From contig NZ_JAAAWN010000001.1 of NCBI RefSeq assembly GCF_010500865.1, positions 248,001 through 312,000 on the forward strand: a DNA stretch of 64,000 nt, given 5' to 3'. The notes under the pieces were generated by a model. It had not been told where the DNA came from and made no database searches. It worked only from the letters and a program-made list of their open reading frames with translations. Below are positions 8,536 to 18,139 of this stretch, in pieces. The translations under genes were made by a program, and so were the position numbers. Positions within the stretch are counted from its first letter, which is position 1. Each line of letters starts with the position of its first letter. This stretch comes from Alteromonas profundi. Lineage in GTDB: Bacteria > Pseudomonadota > Gammaproteobacteria > Enterobacterales > Alteromonadaceae.

Positions 8536-9028
8536 CACAAGGATACACGACGAGTCAGGAAGACCATGGATGAACGTGGACAACTTAAGGATGAGATTCT
8601 CTTAACAGGAGTAAGAGTAAACGGAATAGCAAGATGCTAAATAAAGGAATATAGCACAGGAGGCGAGCAAGGGATTGCAAAAGGACGCACGGATGCAAAA
8701 GCGGGATGCTTTAGGGATTTGGACGGCTTAAGGATGAGTCTGTTACAGCAGGATGTGTAACATCTTAGGGATGAAAGGAAGGGAAGGCGGCGGAGTCCGC
8801 TTGGACCACCTCAGGATGAGGCAGCCTGTGCTTATGGATGGACAGGTAGTGTAAGGACGAAAGGAAAGGGACCTACAGAAGGAACTGTAGCTTGCACAGG
8901 ATGAGGCGAGATAAGAAGGAAAGGGGCGTATACGGATTTTAATCGGGATGATTTTAGTTGCAAGGGATCGCAGAGAAGGATGCTCAAAATTCTATGAAAA
9001 GGGGTAGCGAAAGCTACCCCTTTTTTTT
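8536..9028 (+). ncRNA. csrB: CsrB-family CsrA-sequestering small RNA
   Basis: About 35 GGA triplets occur in roughly 490 bases, many as AGGATGA, AAGGA or AGGGA, the CsrA-binding motif. They tend to be separated by short self-complementary stretches that could place GGA in loops. The transcript ends in a strong GNRA-capped terminator. Family role: the RNA binds many CsrA dimers and relieves CsrA repression or activation of carbon, biofilm and motility mRNAs. Support from context: E. coli csrB also sits beside yqcC-truC-yqcA, and a GacA/UvrY-like box lies upstream. The 5' end is estimated from a -10-like element and may be off by tens of bases. No plausible protein is encoded on either strand. 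Confidence 0.87.
8997..9028 (+). terminator. Rho-independent terminator of csrB
   Basis: A perfect 8-bp stem GGGGTAGC/GCTACCCC closed by a GAAA tetraloop (9001-9020) is preceded by AAAA and followed by eight T residues. It ends the GGA-rich RNA and lies 49 bp from the stop of the convergent DUF3301 gene. Confidence 0.95.
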
Positions 9029-9077
9029 GCCTCAAACACTTTGAATGAGGGGCTATATTTTCTCATACCCTTAACGA

Positions 9078-9383
9078 TTAGTTCATGCGATAAGGGGGGA
9101 GCGTAGTGCGAATAACACTTTGCCCAACCAATGCTATTTCCCCTTCATAGCGGTCCTCACCGTTTGCCGAAAACTCAAAGGCATACAGGCTATACCAGTC
9201 AGGCTTGCGGTATTTGAACGTCAAACGTGTCTTTTTGCGCGCAGTATTTAATAACTGTAAGTTATGATTATCGCAATATTGTTTTATATAGCGATCGGCA
9301 ATTTCTGAAATGCTACGTACTCGCCAAAACTGGAATGCCACAAACCCAAGTAGCAACCAAACAATTACTTCTAATAAGCTCAT
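9078..9383 (-). CDS. DUF3301 family small membrane-anchored protein
   Basis: The 101-aa protein starts with one hydrophobic segment (about 4-21, LLEVIVWLLLGFVAFQFW). A basic, Tyr/Trp-containing soluble domain follows with YCDNHNLQLL and RPDWYSLYAFEFSANGEDRYEG-like sequence, which fits DUF3301 proteins of marine gammaproteobacteria. It is probably an inner-membrane protein with the domain in the cytoplasm. Function is unknown. It lies 2 bp downstream of the DUF3549 gene on the same strand, a frequent pairing beside csrB and yqcC, so the two are likely cotranscribed. Confidence 0.8.
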   Translation of the reverse strand: MSLLEVIVWLLLGFVAFQFWRVRSISEIADRYIKQYCDNHNLQLLNTARKKTRLTFKYRKPDWYSLYAFEFSANGEDRYEGEIALVGQSVIRTTLPPYRMN

Positions 9384-9385
9384 TT

Positions 9386-10435
9386 CTATCCCTTCGTGTG
9401 GGCAAAAAGCTTACCGATACAGCGAGATAGTAATTCGCTTCTATCAGGGGCCCGAAGCATCGCAAGCATGGGCGCGCGTAAACTTGGCACCTGTACTAAG
9501 TCTGTGAAAAAACCAATGAATAGCTCGCCGTTGTAATTTTCATCATTATCAAGGTGTGCCACAGCCTCAAAAAACGCACGTATTAGGGGCTCATCCATTT
9601 GCGTAAAATGTCTTGCTGCAATAACACTTAATATATCCACACGATTCATTTTCCCAGCTTGCAGTAAGAGCGAAAGCTTGTTTGCTAACGAGGGGTCTTT
9701 CTGCGGCTGAGAAACTCCTCGTAGCGCCGCCAAATTAACCGTCTCATCTATATCAATTTTATCCAGCATGAAATTATTTACACGTGGAGGCAGAGAAACG
9801 CTTTCGCACATTTCCATCAACGATTGTTGAAACGAAGGAGCAAAAGAGGAAAATTGTTGTAAGGTAAGTTCAATTATATCTTCTGATCTATCATTTTCCC
9901 CTAAGCGTGCAGCAATATCAGCAATACCCTGCAGCGCTATGGTTTGCCAATCTACAACCTGTGGCGCTTTCATATAGGCAATAACCTGTTCGGCACTTTT
10001 GCTTATAGGCAAATCCAAGGACTGGCGTACGGCGGCGTTAAACTGCGCCAATTGCGACTGTGAGGGTACAAACGAGTAAGGGTTGTCAGGCAATGTTTGG
10101 TGTTTATCTGAATCTTCGGCAATAGATTGTCCTAGTGCATCCACAATAATCTGTAAAAAGTGATTGCGTGAAGCCGCTACAACTAACCCCTGTTCATCCA
10201 AAGGTAGCTTCACAAACCATATATAATGCTGCTCTGATGCTTGTTTGTTCCAAAAGACAATACCAAACCACGCATGTTTTTGGCGCGGAAATGGAGCGAT
10301 GTGAGTGCCATTTTCGATATCTAAGAAGGTTTGGCTGTCTAGCGAAGACAGGCGTCTTCCTAAATCAAATATGAGGTAATCTGTGCCAGCGTGTAATAGG
10401 AACTCGCTGATGGAATTGATTTGCTTTGCATCCAT
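9386..10435 (-). CDS. DUF3549 family protein
   Basis: This is a 349-aa cytoplasmic protein from the ATG at 10435; a GTG at 10450 would add five residues. The N-terminal third (ISEFLLHAGTDYLIFDLGRR, then KHAWFGIVFWNKQ) matches the DUF3549 signature. The C-terminal half is helical and repeat-like, as in HEAT-type proteins. No catalytic motif is recognisable and no function is known. It is transcribed toward csrB together with the DUF3301 gene and divergently from yqcC, from which it is separated by about 170 bp. Confidence 0.82.
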   Translation of the reverse strand: MDAKQINSISEFLLHAGTDYLIFDLGRRLSSLDSQTFLDIENGTHIAPFPRQKHAWFGIVFWNKQASEQHYIWFVKLPLDEQGLVVAASRNHFLQIIVDALGQSIAEDSDKHQTLPDNPYSFVPSQSQLAQFNAAVRQSLDLPISKSAEQVIAYMKAPQVVDWQTIALQGIADIAARLGENDRSEDIIELTLQQFSSFAPSFQQSLMEMCESVSLPPRVNNFMLDKIDIDETVNLAALRGVSQPQKDPSLANKLSLLLQAGKMNRVDILSVIAARHFTQMDEPLIRAFFEAVAHLDNDENYNGELFIGFFTDLVQVPSLRAPMLAMLRAPDRSELLSRCIGKLFAHTKG

Positions 10436-10606
10436 GAGGGGCGCTCTCACTCGAAATTCTTTGGAAATAAGGCCAGAAGTTTACCATAACTGTGATGCTA
10501 CCTTGCAAACCCATTGTAGATTCCTTGAAAGCGGGCACGGTGATACAATCTGCCTTGTCCCGTTAATCTGTATTGAGAATGTTAGTTCATACTAAAAGGA
10601 GCCACG

Positions 10607-10927
10607 TTGTCTGCTTTATTAGAGTTTGAAGCCCGTTTGGATGAGCTTGAGAATATACTTGAGGAACAAGGTTTATTACCAAATACGCCACCAAGCCCAT
10701 CGGCGCTGTCGAGTACCCAGCCTTTTGCGATTGATACCATGCCATTTACCAGCTGGTTGGCGTTTGTGTTCATTTCCAAGTGTCGCCAAATGATAGCGCA
10801 AGGTCAATTACCCCCTTCTATGGCTATCGCCCCCGCAGCAGAGGTATATTTGCCTAACAATGCCAACATCGTGATAGAGCAACTTTATTTACTTGATGCA
10901 TTAACGCAATCCAACAGTGATAAATAG
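10607..10927 (+). CDS. yqcC: YqcC family (DUF446) protein
   Basis: The 106-aa protein starts at a TTG (10607) placed after a good AAAGGAG site; no better ATG exists. It shows the YqcC pattern: an N-terminal helix LEFEARLDELENILEEQG, then FTSWLAFVFISKCRQMIAQGQLPP and the AIAPAAEVYL segment. It is a small helical cytoplasmic protein of unknown biochemical role. It begins the yqcC-truC-yqcA operon, with truC starting one base after its stop, so translation is probably coupled. The same order beside csrB is found in E. coli. Confidence 0.88.
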   Translation: MSALLEFEARLDELENILEEQGLLPNTPPSPSALSSTQPFAIDTMPFTSWLAFVFISKCRQMIAQGQLPPSMAIAPAAEVYLPNNANIVIEQLYLLDALTQSNSDK

Positions 10928-10928
10928 T

Positions 10929-11741
10929 ATGAGCACCCGTAATTATACGTCCTCGTTTTCTACCAATGAAGATGAGGCACGCACCCAGAGTGACCCTTTA
11001 CAAGGCAAGCCTTTAAACGTGCTGTACCAAGACGCTCATATTGTCGCTATTGATAAGCCGCCGGGGTTATTGGTTCATAGAAGTCCTATTGATAAAAAAG
11101 AAACTCAGTTTGCTGTTCAAACCTTACGTGACCAAATAGGCCGCCATGTATTTCCCGCCCACCGCTTAGACAGACCTACTTCGGGGGTATTGCTATTTAG
11201 CTTTGACGGTAAGATAGCGGCAAGCTTAGGTGAGCAGATGATGAGTAAACAAGTGCACAAAGAATATCATGCCATTGTAAGGGGCTACGTACGTGGCACA
11301 GGAATGATAGATTACGCACTTAAATATAGGTTTGATAAAATAGCCGACAAGCACAGAAGGCAACAGCCGTTACCTCAACAAGCGACTACCATGTACACAG
11401 CGGTTAAACGCTTTGAACTGCCTTTTGCCGTGGGAAAATACTCAACAGCGCGCTATTCACTGGTAAAGCTAAACCCTACCACAGGACGCAAGCATCAGTT
11501 ACGTCGGCACATGGTACATATTCGTCATCCAATTGTGGGTGACACTACCCATGGCGATGGCAAACAAAATAAATTTATGCAGAACGCGTTTAATTTTAGA
11601 AATTTGGCCTTAACTTGTACTCAAATGGGGTTTTATCATCCTGTGAATGGGAAGTGGATGACGGTATCTGCTAATATGCACGACAATATGATGAACACGT
11701 TGAATGCATGGCGGCCCTTTGAAGTGCTCCATGAAAAGTAA
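10929..11741 (+). CDS. truC: tRNA pseudouridine(65) synthase TruC
   Basis: The 270-aa RluA-family enzyme isomerises U65 in the T-stem of certain tRNAs. The catalytic motif HRLDRPTSGVLLF, with the essential Asp, is intact, preceded by the domain start VLYQDAHIVAIDKPPGLLVH. GRKHQLRRHMVHIRHPIVGDT in the C-terminal half is the typical substrate-binding loop. The ATG at 10929 was chosen because it directly follows the yqcC stop; an in-frame GTG at 10917 overlaps yqcC. It is the middle gene of yqcC-truC-yqcA. Confidence 0.93.
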   Translation: MSTRNYTSSFSTNEDEARTQSDPLQGKPLNVLYQDAHIVAIDKPPGLLVHRSPIDKKETQFAVQTLRDQIGRHVFPAHRLDRPTSGVLLFSFDGKIAASLGEQMMSKQVHKEYHAIVRGYVRGTGMIDYALKYRFDKIADKHRRQQPLPQQATTMYTAVKRFELPFAVGKYSTARYSLVKLNPTTGRKHQLRRHMVHIRHPIVGDTTHGDGKQNKFMQNAFNFRNLALTCTQMGFYHPVNGKWMTVSANMHDNMMNTLNAWRPFEVLHEK

Positions 11742-11755
11742 CTATTGAGGTAGTA

Positions 11756-12205
11756 ATGGCTAGTTTGAAAATAATTGCAGGTACTGTTTACGGTAATGCA
11801 CAGCATGTAGCTGAACAGGTAGAAGAAAGTTTAGCAGAGCAGGGGATCGACTGTGAATTAGAAAGCGATCCGTCGGTGAGCGACTTTACCGATGCAGACG
11901 CCCTACTTGTGATTACGTCGACCACAGGGCAAGGCGATGTGCCACCAAATTTAGAATTCGTCTTTTCTGATCTAAAAGATGACTTTCCTATGCTTACAGA
12001 CAAACCCTTCGCAGTGGCTGCTTTAGGCGATAGCAGCTATGGCGATAGTTTCTGTGGAGCGGGAAAGCAATTTCAAGCCTTATTACAAGAACTTCAGGCG
12101 AAGCCGGTGGCTGATATGCTAGCGGTAGATGCGATGGAAACCCTTGAGCCGGAAAAAGATGTGGTTGAATGGGTTAACACGATTAAAGATAATTTACTGG
12201 CCTAA
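11756..12205 (+). CDS. yqcA: Flavodoxin YqcA
   Basis: The 149-aa short-chain flavodoxin begins with an FMN phosphate-binding loop near residue 10 (GTVYGNAQHVAEQ). STTGQGDVPPN then forms the 50s loop, and GDSSYGDSFCGAGKQF the 90s loop. It carries electrons in the cytoplasm; the partner is not known. It closes the yqcC-truC-yqcA operon, starting 14 bp after truC. A large hairpin terminator follows. MioC is an alternative relative, but gene order favours YqcA. Confidence 0.9.
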   Translation: MASLKIIAGTVYGNAQHVAEQVEESLAEQGIDCELESDPSVSDFTDADALLVITSTTGQGDVPPNLEFVFSDLKDDFPMLTDKPFAVAALGDSSYGDSFCGAGKQFQALLQELQAKPVADMLAVDAMETLEPEKDVVEWVNTIKDNLLA

Positions 12206-12232
12206 CTATCATTGTGTGTAAAGTGAAGGTGT

Positions 12233-12310
12233 AAAAAAAGCGTCTAAAAAAAGTAACCCCAAATGTTGGGTCTATCCATTACTGGGGTTACTTAAAATCA
12301 GACGCTTCTT
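12233..12310. terminator. Bidirectional terminator between yqcA and dapD
   Basis: A two-tier hairpin has an outer stem AGCGTCT (12239-12245) with AGACGCT (12300-12306) and an inner stem AGTAACCCC (12252-12260) with GGGGTTACT (12284-12292). An A-run precedes it and T-rich sequence follows. It can serve both convergent genes. Confidence 0.8.
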
Positions 12311-12347
12311 CGCGTTCTAAAATTTGCTTTTACCGAGGTGGTTGGTT

Positions 12348-13172
12348 TTATTCCACGCTACGCAATAAAGCATTAATACCTACTTTTGCACGCGTTTTTG
12401 CATCAACTTTTTTTACAATGATTGCTGCATATAGGCCGTATTTACCGTCGGCGCTTGGAAGGTTACCTGATACCACCACAGAGCCTGCAGGTACGCGTCC
12501 ATAATGAATTTCGCCGGTTTCACGATCGTAGATACGGGTACTTTGGCTAATATATACACCCATTGAAATAACCGCGCCTTCTTCAACGATAACACCTTCA
12601 ACAATTTCAGAGCGCGCGCCGATAAAACAGTTATCTTCTATAATTGTGGGATTAGCTTGTAGGGGTTCAAGTACGCCACCAATACCTACACCGCCGGAAA
12701 GGTGTACATTTTTACCAATTTGCGCACAAGAGCCTACTGTCGCCCATGTATCTACCATAGTGCCTTCATCAACGAACGCACCGATATTTACGTAAGAGGG
12801 CATAACAACGGCATTTTTACCTACAAATGTGCCTGTTCGTACTGCGGCTGGGGGAACAATACGTACACCTTCTTGGGCAAATTGCGCCGCCGTGTAGTCG
12901 GTATATTTAAGCGGAACTTTGTCGTAAAACTTGCTTTCAGCACCGTCTATTACTTCATTATTATGCAAACGGAAAAAGAGTAAAACGGCTTTTTTTAGCC
13001 ATTGATGAACAACCCATTCACCGGCAATTTTTTCCGCTACCCGTGCTTTACCGCTGTTTAATAGTGCAATACTGTCAGTAACGGCTTGCTTTACTTCAGC
13101 TGGCGCGTCTGTTGGGTTAATGCTATCGCGATTTTCGAAGGCGTCTTCAATAATGGCTTTCAATTCATTCAT
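12348..13172 (-). CDS. dapD: 2,3,4,5-tetrahydropyridine-2,6-dicarboxylate N-succinyltransferase
   Basis: The 274-aa enzyme transfers succinyl from succinyl-CoA in the succinylase branch of diaminopimelate and lysine synthesis. A left-handed beta-helix of hexapeptide repeats runs from about 105 to 230 ([31 protein letters not shown]), flanked by the helical N-domain with [12 protein letters not shown]. The length is exactly that of E. coli DapD. Its start overlaps the end of glnD by 4 bp, so it is translationally coupled, as in the classical glnD-dapD order. A bidirectional terminator lies downstream. Confidence 0.97.
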   Translation of the reverse strand: MNELKAIIEDAFENRDSINPTDAPAEVKQAVTDSIALLNSGKARVAEKIAGEWVVHQWLKKAVLLFFRLHNNEVIDGAESKFYDKVPLKYTDYTAAQFAQEGVRIVPPAAVRTGTFVGKNAVVMPSYVNIGAFVDEGTMVDTWATVGSCAQIGKNVHLSGGVGIGGVLEPLQANPTIIEDNCFIGARSEIVEGVIVEEGAVISMGVYISQSTRIYDRETGEIHYGRVPAGSVVVSGNLPSADGKYGLYAAIIVKKVDAKTRAKVGINALLRSVE

Positions 13173-15838
13173 GGTATAGTGATATCTTCAAGTTGGTCGA
13201 GTTTAAACAAAATACGCTTCTTCAAGCTTACTTGTTGTTCTTGGGTTAAAGCTTTGCCAGCATCATTACTGACAATAAATATATCTTCGGCTCGTTCGCC
13301 GATGGTGGCTATTTTTGCTAATTTTAGGGTTACGTTAGTATCGACAAACGCATGGCCAATTTTAGCTAATATGCCGGGGGCGTCCAGTGCTTCTAGCTCT
13401 ACTAGAGTAGCTTCTTCGTTAATATTAAAAAAGCGAACCTTAGTTGGTACGTCCAGTTGTTTCATTTGGCGGGGCAGTTTACGTTTATTTTCGTGTGAAC
13501 GCCCAGGTTTTTCTAGCTGATCTGATACGGCTTTTTCTAACGACTGTATGCGAGAATCTGAGGATAAGCGTGAGCCGTCCTGCTCTAAAACAAGCATGCT
13601 ATCGAAGACATAACCATCGCGAGTTACCGTTACATGGGCGTCGTGGATAGAGCAGTTGCGACTGTCTAAAACTGATGCAACTTGAGCAAAAAGGGCCTTT
13701 CGATCTTTGCCGTAAATAAAGATCTCTGTCCCCCCTTTTGCACTATTGTCGTTGGCTTTCACTAACAGACCATGGTTATCCGCTGTTAACCAATCATTCT
13801 GCGCCTGAATTATCTCTTGTGTATGCCATGCAATCTGCGTGGGCTTAAAGCGCACAAAATAGTCATCGTCAAATCGTGCCCAAAGTGTTTCTGTGGCAAT
13901 AGGGTCCACGGCTTTTTCGCGCAGTATTTTACTGGCCTGATGTTTATGGTTTGCTACCCGTTCGTTTAGTGTAACTTGGCATTGTAAGCCGTTGTCTAAC
14001 GCCTTTTGCGTCATTAAATACAGCTCTCTTAACAACGATGCCTTCCAGTCATTCCATAAGTTATCGTTGGTAGCGCGGATATCGGCTAGGGTTAGCGTGT
14101 AAAGCAAGTTCAGATGGTTGTGGCTTCTAATGGCACTTGCGAATTCGCTGATAACTTCGGGGTCGTAGATATCCCGTCGCTGGGCCACAACAGACATAAG
14201 AAGGTGGTTTTCCACCAACCAAGCAATCATGGTGGCATCTTCATCAGGCACGTCATGTTGTTCACAGAATTTCGCCACATCTATGGCGCCAAGCGTAGAA
14301 TGATCGCCGTTTCGTCCTTTCGCAATATCGTGAAATATTGCAGCGATATATAAAACTTCGGGCTTATCAAGGTTGCGACAAATGCGTCCACAGCGGGGGA
14401 AGTCTTTGTTTTCTTTTGAAAAGAAAAAGTTAACGTGCTTAACCAGTCGGTGGGTATGTTCGTCCACTGTATATGCATGAAATAAGTCAAATTGCATCAT
14501 ACCTACAATAGCATCCCATTCAGGCAGATAAGCCTGCAATATGCCATAATGATGCATAACATCCCAAGCGTAGTTAAAAAAGTCGGGTTGGCGTAGCAAA
14601 ATCATCAGCTTTTCGCGGCATGCCGGACGCTCGACAAAATACACATCTTCAAATTCTCTGTGGGCGTTACGCAACTGTCGAATGCAGCTGGTGGTTAGCC
14701 CTTGAACTTCAGGGGTGTTGGTTATGACATTTAGAAAGTCGAGAATATCTTCTGGCGCAGTGAAAACGTCTTCTCGCCGCGGCGATATCATATTATCAAG
14801 TAATTCAAAATCTTGATTAATTATAGCGCTGCTTTGAACGCTTTGATTTAACATGTCGTATTTAAAGCGTTGCAATAGCATTTGATTGAGTTCTGACACC
14901 CGCGCTATGGTGCGAAAAAAGTCGCGCATCATTTTTTCTACCGACGCTTTTCCTTCTTCGCCATACCCTAGCATGGTTGCAACGTCAGGCTGGTAATCAA
15001 ATAATAGGCGGTTTTCACTACGTTGGGCAACAAGATGTAATGCGCAGCGCATTTTCCATAAATGCATACGACAGGCGATTAGTTCACTGTGCTCTTGTTC
15101 AGTGAAATAGCCATGGCCCACTAAGTTCCAGCCGTCATATTCTTTAAAGTGTTTTTTAGCTACCCAGCCAATAGATTGAATATCACGTAAACAACCTGGG
15201 TTTTCCTTTATATTCGGCTCAAGGTTGTATGCAGTACCATTAAACTTAGCGTGGCGATTTTTTTGTTCTTCATACTTAGCGCTAAAGAATGCTTTGCTGC
15301 TCCATGTATTTCGGCCGTTTACTTCTTCCCATAACTTATCGAAAACAGATTCGCTTCCGCATAAAAGGCGGCTTTCAACAAGATTAGTTGCGATAGAGAT
15401 ATCGTCTTTGGCCAGTTTTACCGTTTCTTTGATGGTGCGAACCGATTGACCCACATCTAACTTGATATCCCAAAGTAGAGTAATAAACAGACCTACTTTT
15501 TCTTGGAATTCAGGTTTGAGGGGGCGTTTGCTTACAATAAGGAGGTCTATATCGGAATAAGGTTGTAGGTGACCGCGGCCATAGCCACCTACCGCACATA
15601 GCGCGAGATCTGGGTGGGTGTCGAGCCCATAGAGTTCCCACAAATGGCAAAGTAAGGCATCTACAAATTGTGCTCGACCGATAACTAATTGATTAACCGG
15701 CGTGTTATCAAACGCACTTCGGATCCACGTATAACTACTTTCGACACAGGACTTTATAGCTGGTATATCGTCTACCGAACTAATACTCTCTATGGATTTA
15801 ATCAATGATTGAAGCGTCAAAATATACCTTCTTTGCAT
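13169..15838 (-). CDS. glnD: Bifunctional uridylyltransferase/uridylyl-removing enzyme GlnD
   Basis: The 889-aa sensor uridylylates or deuridylylates PII proteins according to glutamine level and so controls nitrogen assimilation. The nucleotidyltransferase motif GGYGRG lies at 84-89, with SDID at 95-98. An HD domain carries [13 protein letters not shown] near the middle. Two C-terminal ACT domains ([17 protein letters not shown] and [14 protein letters not shown]) should bind glutamine. All catalytic residues looked for are present. It is followed by dapD with a 4-bp overlap. The upstream 245 bp separate it from map. Confidence 0.97.
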   Translation of the reverse strand: MQRRYILTLQSLIKSIESISSVDDIPAIKSCVESSYTWIRSAFDNTPVNQLVIGRAQFVDALLCHLWELYGLDTHPDLALCAVGGYGRGHLQPYSDIDLLIVSKRPLKPEFQEKVGLFITLLWDIKLDVGQSVRTIKETVKLAKDDISIATNLVESRLLCGSESVFDKLWEEVNGRNTWSSKAFFSAKYEEQKNRHAKFNGTAYNLEPNIKENPGCLRDIQSIGWVAKKHFKEYDGWNLVGHGYFTEQEHSELIACRMHLWKMRCALHLVAQRSENRLLFDYQPDVATMLGYGEEGKASVEKMMRDFFRTIARVSELNQMLLQRFKYDMLNQSVQSSAIINQDFELLDNMISPRREDVFTAPEDILDFLNVITNTPEVQGLTTSCIRQLRNAHREFEDVYFVERPACREKLMILLRQPDFFNYAWDVMHHYGILQAYLPEWDAIVGMMQFDLFHAYTVDEHTHRLVKHVNFFFSKENKDFPRCGRICRNLDKPEVLYIAAIFHDIAKGRNGDHSTLGAIDVAKFCEQHDVPDEDATMIAWLVENHLLMSVVAQRRDIYDPEVISEFASAIRSHNHLNLLYTLTLADIRATNDNLWNDWKASLLRELYLMTQKALDNGLQCQVTLNERVANHKHQASKILREKAVDPIATETLWARFDDDYFVRFKPTQIAWHTQEIIQAQNDWLTADNHGLLVKANDNSAKGGTEIFIYGKDRKALFAQVASVLDSRNCSIHDAHVTVTRDGYVFDSMLVLEQDGSRLSSDSRIQSLEKAVSDQLEKPGRSHENKRKLPRQMKQLDVPTKVRFFNINEEATLVELEALDAPGILAKIGHAFVDTNVTLKLAKIATIGERAEDIFIVSNDAGKALTQEQQVSLKKRILFKLDQLEDITIP

Positions 15839-16041
15839 ACATCTAATCGAACGCCATGAACCATATCACGAATTGATGCAAATTCGCAGTGGGTATTTAG
15901 TGCATATTGCCACTGATTTAGTGAATAAATATATAAAAATGTTATAGCGGAGAAAACCCTATTTATGGCTGAGCGATAACGAAAAAATAAACCAGTGTTA
16001 AAGAAATAGAGAAGGGGGGTAAGGAGGTGTATTGTAAACCC

Positions 16042-16070
16042 ATGCGCAGCTGCAAAAGCTAACTGCGCAT
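16042..16070. repeat. Hairpin between map and glnD
   Basis: A perfect 8-bp stem ATGCGCAG/CTGCGCAT encloses a 13-base loop, 14 bp after the map stop codon. No T-tract follows on either strand, so it is at best a Rho-assisted or mRNA-stabilising element at the 3' end of map. The rest of the 245-bp gap (15839-16083) is AT-rich and presumably holds the glnD promoter. Confidence 0.5.
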
Positions 16071-16083
16071 AGCGAAATGGCGA

Positions 16084-16878
16084 TTAGCTGTGAGAAATTA
16101 CACGGTCAATCGTTTCTTCTTCTCTTAGGGTGAGAATTTCAACGCCAGTTTCAGTCATCAACAAAGTATGTTCCCATTGGGCGCTTAAACTTCTATCTTT
16201 CGTTACAACCGTCCATTGATCAGGCAATACCTTCGAATAGCGTTTGCCAGCGTTTACCATAGGTTCAATGGTAAAACACATGCCCGGAAGCAGTTCTTCG
16301 CCGGTGCCAGGCTTACCATAATGAACAATTTGTGGTTCTTCGTGGAAACTTGCGCCAATACCGTGGCCACAGTATTCTCTAACTATTGAATAGTTATGCT
16401 TTTCTGCATGTGTTTGGCAAATGTGGCCGATATCGCCTAAGCGCATACCAGGCTTAACTTCTTGGATAGCTTGGTAAAGACATTCTTGCGTAACACGAAT
16501 AAGACGCTCGGCAAGAATAGAAGGCTTACCAACGGTGAACATTTTTGACGTATCGCCATGGTAACCATCTTTAATAACAGTTACGTCGATATTAAGAATA
16601 TCCCCGTCTTTCAGTTTTTTGTCTGAAGGTATGCCATGACAAATACAGTGATTCACCGACGTACAAATAGATTTTGGAAACGGTGGGTGACCGTAATTAA
16701 GCGGTGCAGGAATCGCGTTTTGCTCGTTTACGATATAATCATGACAAATTGTATTTAATTCGTCGGTAGTAACGCCCTTTTTTACATGGGGCGTAATCAT
16801 TGTTAATACGTCGGCGGCTAATTTTCCTGCCACACGCATCTTTTCGATTTCTTCAGGGGTTTTGATAATTGCTGACAC
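16084..16878 (-). CDS. map: Type I methionine aminopeptidase
   Basis: The 264-aa enzyme removes the initiator methionine from new proteins. The start is the GTG at 16878 (SAIIKTPEEIEKMRVAGKLAA), giving the same length as E. coli Map; the frame is open further upstream but that sequence is not Map-like. The metal ligands are visible in NIDVTVIKDGYHGDTS (two Asp), GHGIGASFHEEPQI (His, Glu) and the C-terminal QWEHTLL (Glu). It is transcribed divergently from rpsB, the conserved map/rpsB arrangement. Confidence 0.95.
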   Translation of the reverse strand: MSAIIKTPEEIEKMRVAGKLAADVLTMITPHVKKGVTTDELNTICHDYIVNEQNAIPAPLNYGHPPFPKSICTSVNHCICHGIPSDKKLKDGDILNIDVTVIKDGYHGDTSKMFTVGKPSILAERLIRVTQECLYQAIQEVKPGMRLGDIGHICQTHAEKHNYSIVREYCGHGIGASFHEEPQIVHYGKPGTGEELLPGMCFTIEPMVNAGKRYSKVLPDQWTVVTKDRSLSAQWEHTLLMTETGVEILTLREEETIDRVISHS

Positions 16879-17284
16879 AGCGCCTCTCAAATCGTTTTTA
16901 ACTAAAATGGTTCCATATCTTACTGTGATTAGTATAACACTAATCAAGCCAGTCTGAGTATCCTGCTGAAAAACAGACGTTTTCCTTCGTTTATGTCCGC
17001 CGGATAAAAAGCGTTTTAAGCGTGTTTGCTGTGTGTTCTTGCCGGTATTTACCCACGATTCTCTGGTGCTGAAACTTGAGTATTTTCGGGGGCTATGGTA
17101 TAAAGCGCGCGCTCCGGCAGAATGCCTGTTTCTCATAAGAGGGGCGGTGGCTGTCGAATGAGTATATTATTTTATTAAAACACACATATACCGACACTTG
17201 TTATCGGGGTGTCCAACCTAGTTTGCTATTAGGCTGGATCGATACAAGGGGTATATGGAGGCCTAACCCCAAGAGGAAAATAAA
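16879..17284. promoter_or_regulatory. map-rpsB divergent promoter region and rpsB leader
   Basis: These 406 bp hold no independent gene. The rpsB-proximal part forms two hairpins: CCAACCTA (17213-17220) with TTAGGCTGG (17229-17237), containing one internal mismatch, and GGGGT (17248-17252) with ACCCC (17266-17270). They stand just before the ribosome site AGAGGA and the ATG at 17285. In many gammaproteobacteria the rpsB-tsf leader is the target of S2 autoregulation. This arrangement suits that role, though homology to the known leader was not tested. Confidence 0.5.
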
Positions 17285-18016
17285 ATGGCTAATGTTTCTA
17301 TGCGTGACATGCTGAAAGCCGGTGTGCATTTCGGTCACCAAACTCGTTACTGGAACCCAAAAATGAAGCCTTTCATTTTTGGCGCTCGTAACAAAGTTCA
17401 CATCATCAACCTTGAAAAAACAGTTCCACTGTTTAACAACGCACTTAACTATATCTCTGGTGTTGCTTCTAAGAAAGGGAAAATCCTTTTCGTAGGTACA
17501 AAGCGCGCTGCAGGTGAAGCAGTGAAAGAAGCGGCACAAAAATGTGACCAATTCTACGTAAACAAGCGTTGGTTAGGTGGTATGTTGACTAACTGGAAAA
17601 CAGTTCGTCAATCAATCAAGCGTTTGAAAGATCTTGAGCAACAAAGCCAAGATGGTACTTTTGAAAAGCTAACGAAGAAAGAAGCACTTATGCTTCAACG
17701 TGAAATGGAAAAGCTTGAAAGCAGCCTTGGTGGTATCAAGGACATGGGCGGTCTTCCAGACGTAATCTTCGTAGTTGACGCTGACCACGAGCACATCGCA
17801 ATTACTGAAGCGCGTAACCTTGGTATTCCAGTAGTAGGTGTAGTAGATACAAACTCTAACCCAGACGGTGTTGATTACATCATCCCTGGTAACGACGATG
17901 CTATCCGTGCTATCCAACTTTACTTGGACGCCGCAGCTAATGCCGTAAATCAAGGTCGCGATAGCAATCTTGAAGCTCAAGCTGAGCAAGACGACTTCGT
18001 AGAAGCAGCAGAGTAA
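17285..18016 (+). CDS. rpsB: 30S ribosomal protein S2
   Basis: The 243-aa protein shows the S2 opening [24 protein letters not shown] and the second signature near residue 160 ([19 protein letters not shown]). It is slightly longer at the acidic C-terminus ([12 protein letters not shown]) than the minimal core. S2 joins late in 30S assembly and links S1 to the subunit. It is the first gene of rpsB-tsf, with a GAGGA ribosome site and a structured leader. Codon use looks strongly biased to preferred codons, as expected for high expression. Confidence 0.98.
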   Translation: MANVSMRDMLKAGVHFGHQTRYWNPKMKPFIFGARNKVHIINLEKTVPLFNNALNYISGVASKKGKILFVGTKRAAGEAVKEAAQKCDQFYVNKRWLGGMLTNWKTVRQSIKRLKDLEQQSQDGTFEKLTKKEALMLQREMEKLESSLGGIKDMGGLPDVIFVVDADHEHIAITEARNLGIPVVGVVDTNSNPDGVDYIIPGNDDAIRAIQLYLDAAANAVNQGRDSNLEAQAEQDDFVEAAE

Positions 18017-18079
18017 TACTGACTGTTATACTGTCATAGAATAATAATGTGACAGTACTAAAATACGAAACGTATTGAG

Positions 18080-18100
18080 AGGGGCGATTGCGCCCCTTTT
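18080..18100 (+). terminator. Terminator-like hairpin (attenuator) between rpsB and tsf
   Basis: A perfect 7-bp stem AGGGGCG/CGCCCCT with loop ATTG is followed by TTT. It sits 63 bp after rpsB and 40 bp before tsf. It could lower tsf expression relative to rpsB or release a short rpsB transcript, as described for the E. coli operon. Confidence 0.65.
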
Positions 18101-18139
18101 ACCTAACGAATTTTATATTTAATGCTGAGGAATTGAAAA

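Noticed and set aside
8832..9035. 67-residue minus-strand frame inside the CsrB-type RNA
   Set aside because: It is antisense to the GGA-rich RNA and its terminator; the composition simply reflects TCC repeats.
16042..16070. Intrinsic terminator for map
   Set aside because: The 8-bp stem is perfect but no T-tract follows on the transcribed strand, so it is listed only as a hairpin.
16879..17136. N-terminal extension of Map by about 86 residues
   Set aside because: The extra sequence is not Map-like, and the GTG at 16878 gives exactly the family length.
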